Source of the DNA: a virus
Virus record (IMG/VR): IMGVR_UViG_3300010883_000089
Coordinates: 1-43,249 of that record
Length of the DNA: 43,249 nt
Reading direction: 5' to 3' (one strand)
Part shown: in pieces, positions 16,670 through 25,220 of the stretch
How positions within the stretch are numbered: position 1 is the stretch's first letter
How the letters are laid out: the number at the start of each line of letters is the position of its first letter
Translations under genes and position numbers: made by a program
The notes under the pieces: model-generated
What the model was told of the DNA's origin: nothing
Databases searched by the model: none
What the model saw: only the letters and a program-made list of their open reading frames with translations

Positions 16670-17777
16670 ATCCAAAGTAGGTAAGATTTCTATTGATGGC
16701 CTGCGCACCTTGATTAATAAAACATCAGGACTTGAAGTGGCGCACAATCTTAATGAAGCAAACCCCACAGAAGTAAAAGAGTGGATTCCCACTGGATCTC
16801 GCTGGTTGGATTCTATTGTTTGCCGGGGACAGCTAGGTGGTATTCCTGTTGGGAAGTTCACAGAGATTGCTGGCCTTGAATCTACTGGCAAATCATTTAT
16901 GGCCGCGCAGATTGCTGGCAATGCCCAGAAGATGGGGATGACCGTTATTTATATGGATTCTGAGTCAGCAATTGACCCGGGCTTTCTTGAACGAGCTGGC
17001 TGTGACATAGATGAGCTTATCTACGTCCAGGCACAATCCGTTGAGCATGTTCTAGAAACCATTGAAAACGTTTTGAAGTCCGGAGCAGAAAGAACTCTGT
17101 TTATCTGGGACTCCCTGGCAATGACTCCGACCATTACAGATGTGGAGGGAGACTTCAACCCTCAATCTACGATGGCCATGAAAGCACGCATTCTCTCAAA
17201 GGGAATGTCTAAACTAACCATCCCGATTGCGAATACAAAGTCAGCCTTCCTGGTTCTTAACCAGTTGAAGACCAATATTCCACAGGGCCCCAACGCACGC
17301 ATCGTCGCAATGACGACACCCTTTATTACTCCAGGCGGGAAGGCCATGCACTATGTGTATTCCCTACGCGTCTGGCTGACGGGGCGTAAGGCAAAGTCTG
17401 CCTTCATCGAGGACGAGAGTGGTTTCCGCATTGGTTCTGAGGTAAAGGTCAAACTTGAGAAGTCTCGCTTCGGCACGCAGGGACGTAACTGTGCCTTTAA
17501 AATTTTATGGGGAACCGACAAGGTTGGCATACAGGACCAAGAGAGTTGGTTGGAAGCAATCAAGGGCTCCGACAATCTGAAGCAAGCCGGCGCCTGGTTC
17601 TCCCTGGTCTATAAGGATGAAACCGAAGAGAAGTTCCAGAGTGCCCACTGGATTGAAAAGCTTAAGGGCAAGAAGTTCAAAACCCGGGTCCTTGAGATCA
17701 TGGATGAACAGATCATTCGTAAGTTTGACACCCGCGAGGGAAGCGCTGAGGATTTCTACGACGTAGATAAAGAATAA
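16656..17777 (+). CDS. uvsX: UvsX/RecA-like recombinase
   Basis: 373 residues. Walker A is GLESTGKS (73-80), with the RecA-type hydrophobic strands LFIWDSLAM (Walker B) and AFLVLNQLKTNI following. GGKAMHYVYSLRVWLTG is the usual RecA/UvsX segment after the DNA-binding loops. The enzyme polymerises on single-stranded DNA and catalyses strand exchange, driving recombination-dependent replication and repair with gp32. An upstream in-frame ATG at 16641 overlaps the ribosome site itself; ATG at 16656 lies 8 bases after GGAGG and is preferred. A candidate late promoter follows the stop. Confidence 0.9.
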   Translation: MAKSKSKVGKISIDGLRTLINKTSGLEVAHNLNEANPTEVKEWIPTGSRWLDSIVCRGQLGGIPVGKFTEIAGLESTGKSFMAAQIAGNAQKMGMTVIYMDSESAIDPGFLERAGCDIDELIYVQAQSVEHVLETIENVLKSGAERTLFIWDSLAMTPTITDVEGDFNPQSTMAMKARILSKGMSKLTIPIANTKSAFLVLNQLKTNIPQGPNARIVAMTTPFITPGGKAMHYVYSLRVWLTGRKAKSAFIEDESGFRIGSEVKVKLEKSRFGTQGRNCAFKILWGTDKVGIQDQESWLEAIKGSDNLKQAGAWFSLVYKDETEEKFQSAHWIEKLKGKKFKTRVLEIMDEQIIRKFDTREGSAEDFYDVDKE

Positions 17778-17798
17778 GACTATTTATTATACGTCTTA
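17775..17798 (+). promoter_or_regulatory. CTATTTAT motif in an inverted repeat, candidate late promoter
   Basis: CTATTTAT at 17780-17787 lies inside TAAGAC (17775-17780) and GTCTTA (17793-17798). It starts in the stop codon of UvsX and lies about 30 bases before the tagged gene at 17812. Confidence 0.4.
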
Positions 17799-17811
17799 GG
17801 AGTTCCTCGCG

Positions 17812-18885
17812 TTGTCTGATATGAAACTTATAATGGAAGGTTGGCGCCAGTATGTGGCGGAACAAGATCCGCCCCAGGATCTAGGTCCGCTCTACATCTT
17901 TGAAAATGATGCGGTCACTACAACATCATTCAGCGATCGATTGAACATGCTCACTGAGTCCGACGGCGACCTTTTACTTTTTATTGAGCAGTGGGAACGC
18001 TCGGCAGAGCACGTTCTAGAAACACTTGAAGAGGGATTAATGGGTCAGCTCAAGTTGTTTGGCAGCGATCCCATAGGATTTTTGTCCACCCAGGCTTATC
18101 ATCTCATAGAGAAACTAAAGCAGACCCCCAAACTATTGTTTAAAGGAATGAAAAAGGTTTTCGCTATTGCAGCAAAGGTTATAGGATTATCTGGAAATTT
18201 AAGTAAGAAGCACCCTAGGCTAGCGAAGCTAGGGTTTATTGTGGGAGCTAGTATAGTAGCGTTTGCGGCCGCCACATTGATGGCTGGGATCCCGGAAGCT
18301 TTTGCCGGAGACTTGGTTACCAATTCTGGGGACCTGATCGCTAACGCCGGCGAGCTTCAAAGTGATGCTGCTTATTTAAGCGACGCTGCTGAAGCTATAG
18401 CAAGGGAAGCTCGCACAGCCTTCGACATTGGGGACACCGACTTGGCGAAGACCTTAGTGGATTCTGCCAAGGAGTTTAAAGAATCAGCCGACTGGATGGA
18501 GCAAGTAGCCAATAGTCCGGAGGACCAGTCGATAATAGACCTAGGTCCCCAAAAAGCTAACAAGCTGGAGCATCTGCACAATGAAATAGAAAAAATTCGT
18601 GCAGACGTAGCACAAGAAGCAGCACAAAATAGTGATGCAGCCGACGCCGCATCAGGCGTCATCCAGATGCCACGTGGAGTTTCTATTGATACTGAAGCAT
18701 TACAAGTAACTGTCGACAAGAAGGTAAGTGGGGGGAGTATGGACTTGGCACGTACGATGGCTCCCCGTCGCGCCCAACAAGCCCTTGAGGCATCTGGTAT
18801 AAACGTTACAGATCTTCAACAGGCCAACGCAGAGATGCTAGAGGGCGATATCCTGCGTGTAACATTTAAGTACACCAAAGAATAG
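17812..18885 (+). CDS. Membrane protein with capsid-targeting-like N-terminus
   Basis: 357 residues, no named family. The N-terminus MKLIMEGWRQYVAEQ shares the pattern IxExWxx[YF]xxE with proteins at 24886 and 37303. This resembles the capsid-targeting peptide of T4 internal proteins (MKTYQEF-), which the prohead protease trims after a Glu. One strong hydrophobic segment (about 140-162, GFIVGASIVAFAAATLMAG) follows, then an Ala-rich helical region (about 170-290) and a possible small beta domain at the end. TTG at 17812, 9 bases after AGGAG, is taken as start; ATG at 17821 is the alternative. Packaging in the capsid is inferred from the tag. Confidence 0.6.
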   Translation: MSDMKLIMEGWRQYVAEQDPPQDLGPLYIFENDAVTTTSFSDRLNMLTESDGDLLLFIEQWERSAEHVLETLEEGLMGQLKLFGSDPIGFLSTQAYHLIEKLKQTPKLLFKGMKKVFAIAAKVIGLSGNLSKKHPRLAKLGFIVGASIVAFAAATLMAGIPEAFAGDLVTNSGDLIANAGELQSDAAYLSDAAEAIAREARTAFDIGDTDLAKTLVDSAKEFKESADWMEQVANSPEDQSIIDLGPQKANKLEHLHNEIEKIRADVAQEAAQNSDAADAASGVIQMPRGVSIDTEALQVTVDKKVSGGSMDLARTMAPRRAQQALEASGINVTDLQQANAEMLEGDILRVTFKYTKE

Positions 18886-18896
18886 AAACAAAACCC

Positions 18897-18925
18897 TTGA
18901 CACCGAGGCTCCTGTGAGGTATACT
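18897..18925 (+). promoter_or_regulatory. Sigma70-type promoter
   Basis: TTGACA (18897-18902), 17-base spacer, TATACT (18920-18925). It starts the operon of deaminase, exonuclease, helicase, ribonucleotide reductase and GroES-like genes. Its -10 box is embedded in a long inverted repeat. Confidence 0.8.
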
Positions 18926-18934
18926 CATAGGAGC
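18908..18934 (+). promoter_or_regulatory. Inverted repeat over the -10 box, candidate operator
   Basis: GCTCCTGTGAG (18908-18918), five-base centre GTATA, CTCATAGGAGC (18924-18934). Ten of eleven positions pair. A dimeric repressor bound here would block the -10 box; in RNA only the right arm lies in the transcript, so an RNA hairpin is less likely. Confidence 0.5.
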
Positions 18935-18955
18935 TTCATACATTAGGGGATACAG

Positions 18956-19339
18956 TTGAAGAACAAGAGATATATAGAGTTCGCCAAGAGAGTGGCAGAA
19001 CAATCAGATTATGGAAAGTTTAGGCACGGAGCCGTCCTCGTTAAGGGCAGTTCCGTTCGTAATATTTCCTGTAACAAGCACCGGCATTGTAGTTTCGGTG
19101 CAAGATTTCGTAGAGAGGGTCACGGTGAAGCCACCCTCCACGCAGAGTTGGGAGCCATCCTCGGGATCGAGCGCTCCACTACACGGGGGTCAGACGTCTA
19201 TGTCGCCCGCATTAACAAAGAAGGAGAGGCTCGCATCAGCAAGCCTTGTCCTATGTGCGAAGCAGCCATGCGCCATGTGGGTGTGCGTCGCGTCTATTAT
19301 ACTAATGAACATGGCAAGATTGAGAGAATGAGACTATGA
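18956..19339 (+). CDS. Cytidine/deoxycytidylate deaminase family protein
   Basis: 127 residues. The zinc deaminase signature is complete: HAE at 62-64 (zinc ligand His and proton-shuttling Glu) and PCPMC at 97-101 (two zinc-binding Cys). In phages such enzymes usually turn dCMP into dUMP for thymidylate synthesis, and a dUTPase is encoded at 32974. No thymidylate synthase is in this window. The short N-terminal part and basic middle (RFRREGHG) differ from T4 dCMP deaminase, so a related substrate is possible. TTG start after TAGGGGA. The next gene overlaps by ATGA. Confidence 0.75.
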   Translation: MKNKRYIEFAKRVAEQSDYGKFRHGAVLVKGSSVRNISCNKHRHCSFGARFRREGHGEATLHAELGAILGIERSTTRGSDVYVARINKEGEARISKPCPMCEAAMRHVGVRRVYYTNEHGKIERMRL

Positions 19340-19800
19340 ACATATTTGTAGTTGACGAAGACCCAGTAATCGCCGCGCGGCAGCTTTGTGACAAACATGT
19401 GGTTAAAATGATTTTAGAGACCGCGCAGATGTTGTGTACTGTAGCGGCCAAGGAGGGATATGATACTCCCTACCGGCAGACGCATGCCAAGCATCCCTGT
19501 ACTCTATGGGCTGCAAAGTCCGTTGCCAACTGGACATGGCTTCTCCGGCACGGCCTGGCTATGTGTGCGGAATACACTCGTCGTTACGGTCGCACCCACA
19601 AGAGCGAAGAAGTTATTATGTGGGCCGCAGGCTTACGAATGAGGTTTACGGAGACGGCCCTGACGCCGTTCGCCCAATCGATGCCTCCTCAATACCAGAA
19701 TGAGTGCGCCGTGACTGCGTACCGTGCGTATTACCACGGAGAGAAAGCAGACTTCGCTACCTGGAAGTCGGAGGTGCCCAAATGGTGGACAGCAGCATGA
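19336..19800 (+). CDS. Conserved phage protein of the CDKHVVKMI family
   Basis: 154 residues. It starts MNIFVVDEDPVIAARQLCDKHVVKMI and continues ILETAQML, HPCTLW, and a C-terminal MPPQYQ...AYRAYYHGEK pattern ending in PKWW. This is a familiar protein in T4-like and other phages. Homologues are sometimes labelled pyrimidine dimer glycosylase, but I see no motif that proves that activity. The gene overlaps both neighbours and sits among DNA metabolism genes, which makes a DNA or nucleotide role plausible. Confidence 0.65.
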   Translation: MNIFVVDEDPVIAARQLCDKHVVKMILETAQMLCTVAAKEGYDTPYRQTHAKHPCTLWAAKSVANWTWLLRHGLAMCAEYTRRYGRTHKSEEVIMWAAGLRMRFTETALTPFAQSMPPQYQNECAVTAYRAYYHGEKADFATWKSEVPKWWTAA

Positions 19801-20762
19801 AACGCGTAATGATTGTTGACGCCCTGAACGCCTATTTTAGAGCTTTCATCGTCAACCCTAGCCTCTCGGTCCACGGGCACCCCATCGGGGGTCTCAAGGG
19901 CTTCCTAGGCATCTTGCAGAAGCTCTGTAGAGACATCAAACCGGACACCGTGATGATCATCTGGGATGGCCCGGGCGGCTCTAGGAAGAGGCGTGAGCAA
20001 AACAAGAATTATAAGGCAGGTCGCAAGCCCATCCGGGTCAATCGACAGACAGACTTGACTGACGAACAGCAAAGAGCCAACATGGCGTGGCAGCAGCTGC
20101 GCTTGATGGAGTACCTCAATGAGCTCCCTGTTATTCAGCTGCGCTTTGACGAGGTAGAGGCTGACGATGTAATCGCGTACGCCACCCAGGTAGATCATCT
20201 TAAGGGCTGGGAGAAGGTTATCATCTCTAGTGACAAGGACTTCCTTCAGCTGTGCAATGATGAAACAGTTTTGTTCCGGCCGATTCAAAAGAAGGTTCAC
20301 ACTAAGCTGAACATCGTGGAGGATTTCGATATCCACCCCCGCAATTTTGCCATGGCCAGAGCAATCGCCGGCGATCCCTCTGACAATCTTAAGGGCGTCC
20401 CCGGTGCTGGCCTAAAAAGTATTTCAAAAAACTTAAATTTTTTAAGGGAGGATAAAGACGCAACATTGCAGGAGATTTTCGATTGTTGTCTTCAGACTGA
20501 GTCAAAAGCTAAGTTTTTCACGAACGTTTTGTCCCACAGAGATGTAATTATAGAGAACTATAAATTGATGCAACTCTACGCTCCGGCTCTTTCATTACAG
20601 TGTCGGGAAAAGGTGCACTATGCCCTGGAAAATTTTGAATATGATTATAACAAAACCGAGATTATTCGAATGATGAATCAAGACGGGTTTGGAGTATTCA
20701 ATTGGGATGATTTGCATGCAACAATGAATAGAATTTGTGTTGACAAGGCGCTTGGAAAGTAG
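19782..20762 (+). CDS. 5'-3' exonuclease / RNase H of the FEN family
   Basis: 326 residues. FEN-type motifs occur in order: MIVDALNAYFRAF at the N-terminus, WDGPGGSRKRREQNKNYKAG, EVEADDVIAY, ISSDKDFLQL, and GDPSDNLKGVPGAG (helix-hairpin-helix start). Acidic metal ligands are present. It matches T4 RNase H in role: removing RNA primers and 5' flaps on the lagging strand. It supplies the activity missing from the polymerase at 12020. The ATG at 19782 lies 7 bases after GGAGG; ATG at 19797, overlapping the previous stop, is an alternative. The longer frame from 19704 runs inside the previous gene and is rejected. Confidence 0.9.
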   Translation: MVDSSMKRVMIVDALNAYFRAFIVNPSLSVHGHPIGGLKGFLGILQKLCRDIKPDTVMIIWDGPGGSRKRREQNKNYKAGRKPIRVNRQTDLTDEQQRANMAWQQLRLMEYLNELPVIQLRFDEVEADDVIAYATQVDHLKGWEKVIISSDKDFLQLCNDETVLFRPIQKKVHTKLNIVEDFDIHPRNFAMARAIAGDPSDNLKGVPGAGLKSISKNLNFLREDKDATLQEIFDCCLQTESKAKFFTNVLSHRDVIIENYKLMQLYAPALSLQCREKVHYALENFEYDYNKTEIIRMMNQDGFGVFNWDDLHATMNRICVDKALGK

Positions 20763-20785
20763 TAAGATTAGAGATGAGGGAAGCC

Positions 20786-22153
20786 ATGAAATTAAACGGC
20801 GAATCTGTTAGCTTTTCCAAGTATGGAAAGTCCTTTCAAGAGAAATTATGTATGGTAATCCTGGATGATCGCAGCTTTGCAGATCAGATTGAAGAGGTAT
20901 TGGATGTAAGCTTTTTGGAGTTGAATTATCTCAAACTTTTTCTTAATAAAATTTTTGATTATCGAAAGAAGTATGAGGTTCATCCTTCGCGCGATATTAT
21001 GAAGACCATTCTGCGCTCGGAACTTGACAATGAGAACGAGCTAACAGCTAAGCAAGTACGCGAGTACTATGTAAGAAGCCAAGTCGCGGCCCTGACCGAC
21101 ATAGCCTATATTAAAGACACCTCCCTAGATTTCTGCAAAAAGCAGAACCTTAAATCTGCTATGGTAAAGTCTATCGGACTTCTGCAGACCTCCTCGTTCG
21201 ATGAGATATCCCAGGTTATTAATGATTCTTTAAAGCTGGGTATCGACAACGAAGAGGGCTATGATTGGAAGCGCGATTTTGAAGAACGCTTTAAGCCGCG
21301 GTTTAGGAACCCGGCGGCAACTGGCTGGACACTGATTGATGACATTTGTAAGGGAGGCTTGGGCCAAAAGGAGTTGGGCGTTGTAATCGCCCCCACTGGC
21401 GCCGGCAAATCTATGGCTCTTGTTCATTTGGGAACTCAAGCTCTTAAAGAAGGACAGACCGTCGTTCATTATACTCTTGAACTTCAGGATACCGTGGTTG
21501 CTTCTCGCTATGATTCTTGTTTGACTAAAATTCCTCTCCAAAACCTCAGTGCCTTTAAAGAAAAAATTTATGAGGAGGTGCAAGATATTGAGGGAAGACT
21601 GATTGTAAAAGAATACCCCACCAAGACGGCAAGTACCCAAACTATTCGGTCTCATTTAGAAAAATTACGTATGCGCAGCATTCATGTTGACATGATTATC
21701 GTCGACTACGGAGATTTACTGCGCCCCGTTCGATACTTAAAAGAGAAAAGGAACGAACTCGAATCTATTTATGAAGAGCTGCGTGGAATCGCATCAGAAT
21801 ACAAGTGCCCAGTGTGGACAGCATCCCAGACAAATAGATCAGGTCTTAATGCAGAGGTCATTACAATGGAAGCGATCTCCGAGGCATTTAACAAGTGCTT
21901 TATAGCTGATTTTATTTTTACTATTTCTCGAACGATTGACGACAAGGTAGCTAATGGTGGACGCCTCTTCATTGCTAAGAATCGCAATGGGCCCGACGGA
22001 TTGGTATTCCCCTTATTTATGGATACATCTAACGTATGTATTAAGGTGTTGGAGCCTTCCGAAGAAGACGGATTGGTTGCGGTCAGCGCTAAAAAGCAAA
22101 AAGAGAATTTAGTTGAGAAGTATAAGAAGTTCAAGAAGAATAACGGAGGTTAG
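20786..22153 (+). CDS. 41: DnaB/gp41-like replicative helicase
   Basis: 455 residues. Walker A APTGAGKS (202-209), a Walker B strand DMIIVDYGDLLRP, and a DnaB-type SQTNRSG segment place it with hexameric RecA-fold replicative helicases (T4 gp41, DnaB). The N-terminal 170 residues are helical, as in the DnaB N-domain. It unwinds the fork ahead of the polymerase. ATG at 20786 follows GAGGGA at 7 bases; ATG at 20774 is possible but has a weaker site. It lies between the exonuclease and the ribonucleotide reductase in one operon. Confidence 0.88.
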   Translation: MKLNGESVSFSKYGKSFQEKLCMVILDDRSFADQIEEVLDVSFLELNYLKLFLNKIFDYRKKYEVHPSRDIMKTILRSELDNENELTAKQVREYYVRSQVAALTDIAYIKDTSLDFCKKQNLKSAMVKSIGLLQTSSFDEISQVINDSLKLGIDNEEGYDWKRDFEERFKPRFRNPAATGWTLIDDICKGGLGQKELGVVIAPTGAGKSMALVHLGTQALKEGQTVVHYTLELQDTVVASRYDSCLTKIPLQNLSAFKEKIYEEVQDIEGRLIVKEYPTKTASTQTIRSHLEKLRMRSIHVDMIIVDYGDLLRPVRYLKEKRNELESIYEELRGIASEYKCPVWTASQTNRSGLNAEVITMEAISEAFNKCFIADFIFTISRTIDDKVANGGRLFIAKNRNGPDGLVFPLFMDTSNVCIKVLEPSEEDGLVAVSAKKQKENLVEKYKKFKKNNGG

Positions 22154-22155
22154 GC

Positions 22156-24582
22156 ATGTTTGAGGAAGCTGAAGTCCGGGCAACGACCCGAGAATATTTT
22201 GATGGTGACGAGTTAGCTACAAATGTTTTTATAACAAAGTATTGTTTACGTGATAAGAAGGGCCACTTTATGGAACGCTCCCCTGACGATATGCACAAAC
22301 GTTTGGCTAAAGAGTTTGCGCGCATAGAGGATAAATTTATCACACGCAAGTCCAACCACCTAACTGAAAGTGACATCTATTCTTTCCTCAAAGATTTTAA
22401 ATATATTGTCCCTCAGGGCTCTCCTATGATGGGGATTGGAAATGATTATGTTAATGTATCTCTTTCTAACTGCGTGGTAGTTGAAAATCCAGAAGATAAT
22501 ATCTCGTCTATTATGGATGCCGGCAAAGACCTGGCTAATCTTTTTAAGCGACGTTGTGGTGTTGGTCTAGACATTAGTGACCTACGCCCTACGGGCGGGA
22601 TTGTTAATAATTCTGCTCGCACCACTACGGGGGCTTGGAGTTTTGCTGATTTCTACTCTTACGTCTGCCGGATGATCGGTCAGAACGGTCGTCGCGGTGC
22701 CCTCATGATTTCGATGGATGTGCGTCACCCTGACATTGAAAAGTTTGTTACGATGAAACAGGACCTTAGCAAAGTTACGGGTGCGAATGTCTCGGTGAAG
22801 ATAAGCGATAGTTTTATGAAGGCCGTGGAAAATAACGAAACGTTTACCCTGCAGTTTCCCGTGGACGCCACGGAGCCGGAGTACACTTCCGAAGTCGATG
22901 CAGCCAGCTTGTGGAATACAATTATTGAGTCTGCCACCAAGACAGCAGAGCCGGGCCTCCTGATGTGGGACACCATTACCAGGAACCTGCCTGCCCACGC
23001 CTACCCCGAGTTCCAAACCAAGACCACTAATCCGTGTGGGGAGATTCCCCTTTCAGCCTATGACTCCTGCAGGCTTGTTTCTTTGAATTTAAAAAGTCTC
23101 GTAAAAAATTCTTTTGAAAAAAATGCAGACTTTGACTTTAATAAATTAAGAGAAGTGGCCACCGTAGGAATGCGCCTGTCTGATGACCTTGTAGAACTCG
23201 AACTAGAGAAGTTGAGTAACATTCAGGAGGTAGCTGACACTCCTGACGAGAAAGAGCTGTGGGGGAAGCTGTATTCTGCCGCGACAAACGGCCGCAGAAC
23301 AGGGCTTGGCACCCATGGGCTAGCTGATGCATTAGCTTGTTTGAATTTGGCATACGATAGCGAGGAAGCACTGGTAATTGTTGAACAAATCTATCGCACC
23401 TTACGGGACGCTGCGTACGAAGAAAGCGTTTATCTAGCTCAGGAGCGAGGCGCATTTCCCGCGTTCGACTGGAGCATAGAGGAAAGTAATGAGTTTATCC
23501 AGCGCCTTCCCGACGATCTTAAAGAAATGATCGCCCAGCATGGCCGCCGCAACATTTCTATTCTTACTAACGCGCCTACTGGTTCGGTATCAATTATGTC
23601 GCAGACCTCCTCGGGCCTAGAACCTGTTTTCAGAAACTCCTATGTCCGTCGCCGCAAGTTGTCCCACGATGAACAACACCTAGAAGCTGACCACATAGAT
23701 GAACTGGGAGATCGATGGGTTGAATATATTGTTCACCATCACAATGTGCAGAAGTGGCTAGACTGGCATCCATTCAAGGACCCAGGTACCCTCCCGGCCT
23801 TTTTTGTAGAGTCGGATAAGATTGATTGGAAACGCCGGGTCGCACTCCAGTCAGTAATTCAACAAAATATTGATCATAGTATTAGCTCTACCATTAATTT
23901 ACCAAAGGGAACTGCCCCGGCTTTGGTGGGGGAACTTTACATGGAAGGGTGGCGCCAGGGATTAAAGGGGATTACCGTCTATGTTGATGGCTCCCGCTCC
24001 GGCGTCCTGGTAGCACGAGACAAAGCCAGCGCCGAGTTCCCACAACATACGGCGCCGAAGCGACCCATCGAGTTGCCTTGCAACATTCATCACTCCACCA
24101 TTCAGGGGGAGAAGTGGATTATTGTGGTGGGGTTGATGGACGGCAAGCCCTATGAGGTGATGGGAGGCCTCTCCACCTTAATTGAAATACCTCGCGACAA
24201 GGCGGAAGGATTTTTAGTTAAGAACCCGCGCAAAACAATGAATTCCATTTATGACTTGAAAGTTGGAAAGAATGGTGATACCATAATCATTAAGGATTTG
24301 GTTAAAGTATTTGATAATCCCAATCATTCGTCCTTTACACGGATGATATCTTTGGGGTTGCGGCATGGTACCAATATCCAATATGTTGTTGAACAGCTCC
24401 ACAAGGATCGGGATAGTGATATGTTTAGTTTCGCTCGCTGCATTGCACGCATCCTAAAGAATTACATTCCCGATGGCCAGAGTGCTACAGAGAAGACTTG
24501 TAGTGAGTGTGCCACTGAGGGCCTTATTTATATTGAGGGTTGTGTTACGTGTAGGAACTGTGGCTTTGCCAAGTGTGGATAA
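22156..24582 (+). CDS. nrdJ: Class II (adenosylcobalamin-dependent) ribonucleotide reductase
   Basis: 808 residues. The ribonucleotide reductase barrel is clear: VSLSNCVVV early, NPCGEIPLS at 292-300 with the catalytic Cys and Glu, and GRRTGLGTHGLADAL. A TSCPD-like region (CNIHHSTIQGEKWIIVVGL) and a C-terminal Cys-rich zinc-ribbon-like tail (CSEC, CVTCRNCG; about 782-808) are typical of NrdJ. No NrdB-like radical subunit is present, which agrees with B12 use. It reduces ribonucleotides to deoxyribonucleotides. The enzyme needs cobalamin from the host or medium. RBS GGAGG lies 6 bases before the ATG. I see no cobalamin riboswitch upstream. Confidence 0.92.
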   Translation: MFEEAEVRATTREYFDGDELATNVFITKYCLRDKKGHFMERSPDDMHKRLAKEFARIEDKFITRKSNHLTESDIYSFLKDFKYIVPQGSPMMGIGNDYVNVSLSNCVVVENPEDNISSIMDAGKDLANLFKRRCGVGLDISDLRPTGGIVNNSARTTTGAWSFADFYSYVCRMIGQNGRRGALMISMDVRHPDIEKFVTMKQDLSKVTGANVSVKISDSFMKAVENNETFTLQFPVDATEPEYTSEVDAASLWNTIIESATKTAEPGLLMWDTITRNLPAHAYPEFQTKTTNPCGEIPLSAYDSCRLVSLNLKSLVKNSFEKNADFDFNKLREVATVGMRLSDDLVELELEKLSNIQEVADTPDEKELWGKLYSAATNGRRTGLGTHGLADALACLNLAYDSEEALVIVEQIYRTLRDAAYEESVYLAQERGAFPAFDWSIEESNEFIQRLPDDLKEMIAQHGRRNISILTNAPTGSVSIMSQTSSGLEPVFRNSYVRRRKLSHDEQHLEADHIDELGDRWVEYIVHHHNVQKWLDWHPFKDPGTLPAFFVESDKIDWKRRVALQSVIQQNIDHSISSTINLPKGTAPALVGELYMEGWRQGLKGITVYVDGSRSGVLVARDKASAEFPQHTAPKRPIELPCNIHHSTIQGEKWIIVVGLMDGKPYEVMGGLSTLIEIPRDKAEGFLVKNPRKTMNSIYDLKVGKNGDTIIIKDLVKVFDNPNHSSFTRMISLGLRHGTNIQYVVEQLHKDRDSDMFSFARCIARILKNYIPDGQSATEKTCSECATEGLIYIEGCVTCRNCGFAKCG

Positions 24583-24592
24583 AGGAGAGAAA

Positions 24593-24871
24593 ATGACATT
24601 TACACCAGTAAATAATTACCTTGCGGTACGAACCGTTGAGGACACCGACACCGAAGAGAGTGCCATTCTCTTACCACAAGACTATCGGGCTGTAGAGAGT
24701 CCGTTTGCCGTGGTAGAAGTAGTCAGCTGCTCGGGCGAAAACGGAACCTTGTGGGGCACCGGCTTACAGCTTGTGGTAGAGGCGCATATGCTGCGCGACA
24801 TCCAACACAACGGCGAGACTTTCACGGTCATCAAGGAAAACCACGTGATAGGGATTTTAAGTCCGGCATAG
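24593..24871 (+). CDS. GroES/gp31-like co-chaperonin
   Basis: 92 residues. The N-terminal FTPVNNYLAVRTVEDTDTEE followed by SAILLP, the PFAVVEVVSC strand, and the C-terminal FTVIKENHVIGIL fit the GroES fold (compare the GroES ending ILREDDILAIL). The mobile loop that contacts GroEL would be the DTDTEESAILLP stretch. A phage GroEL is encoded at 39381, so the pair may work together or with host GroEL, as T4 gp31 does for capsid protein folding. ATG at 24593 follows AAAGGAGAG; a longer frame from 24473 lies in the previous gene and is rejected. Confidence 0.72.
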   Translation: MTFTPVNNYLAVRTVEDTDTEESAILLPQDYRAVESPFAVVEVVSCSGENGTLWGTGLQLVVEAHMLRDIQHNGETFTVIKENHVIGILSPA

Positions 24872-24872
24872 A

Positions 24873-24898
24873 CTATTTATAAGTGATGCAACTTATAA
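24873..24898 (+). promoter_or_regulatory. CTATTTATAA motif plus start-codon hairpin
   Basis: CTATTTATAA (24873-24882) lies 3 bases before ATG. TTATAAGT (24877-24884) pairs perfectly with ACTTATAA (24891-24898), leaving GATGCA with the ATG in the loop. The first part may be a promoter, the second a translational control. Confidence 0.4.
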
Positions 24899-25176
24899 TG
24901 GAAAACTGGCGCCAGTTTACAGAAGGCACCCAACTCGACCGAGACGTACAGTGTCTGCTAGAAAGCTATGGAGTCACCCCGACCAACGGACACTTGTCGT
25001 TGGATCTGTTAGAAGAGGGCCTGAAGGATGAGATTCGAGCGCTTGCTCGTAAGTACGGGAAGAAGGCGGTGGCCCTTGCAGTGGCCGCAGCGTTGGGGTT
25101 TGCAGCCGGCGCAAGCACCGGTCCCGATGAGCCTGACCGTATTACCACAGTCTCGTCCGCGGCCTCAGACTTTTAA
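24886..25176 (+). CDS. Small tagged protein, possible capsid cargo
   Basis: 96 residues. The N-terminus MQLIMENWRQFTEGT is nearly the same as that of the protein at 17812; over the first 33 coding bases 28 are identical. The Glu-Gly step FTE/G fits a prohead protease site. The C-terminal half holds a basic helix (ALARKYGKKAV) and a small-residue hydrophobic segment (ALAVAAALGFAAGAS) that could span a membrane, then a short disordered tail. GTG at 24883 is one codon upstream; ATG is preferred. No function is known. Confidence 0.62.
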   Translation: MQLIMENWRQFTEGTQLDRDVQCLLESYGVTPTNGHLSLDLLEEGLKDEIRALARKYGKKAVALAVAAALGFAAGASTGPDEPDRITTVSSAASDF

Positions 25177-25185
25177 AATAATCCC

Positions 25186-25214
25186 TTGACCTAACCATTC
25201 ACCGGTGCTATACT
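25186..25214 (+). promoter_or_regulatory. Sigma70-type promoter, predicted leaderless
   Basis: TTGACC (25186-25191), 17-base spacer, TATACT (25209-25214), then 6 bases to the ATG at 25221. GTGCTA-TAC-TAGCAC (25205-25219) is a perfect dyad centred on the -10 box and is a candidate operator. Confidence 0.75.
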
Positions 25215-25220
25215 AGCACT

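Noticed and set aside
19704-19781. N-terminal extension of the exonuclease gene
   Set aside because: It lies inside the previous gene in another frame and lacks FEN-like sequence; a good ribosome site marks the start at 19782.
22000-22156. Cobalamin riboswitch before the class II ribonucleotide reductase
   Set aside because: The gene begins 3 bases after the helicase stop codon, so there is no room for a riboswitch.
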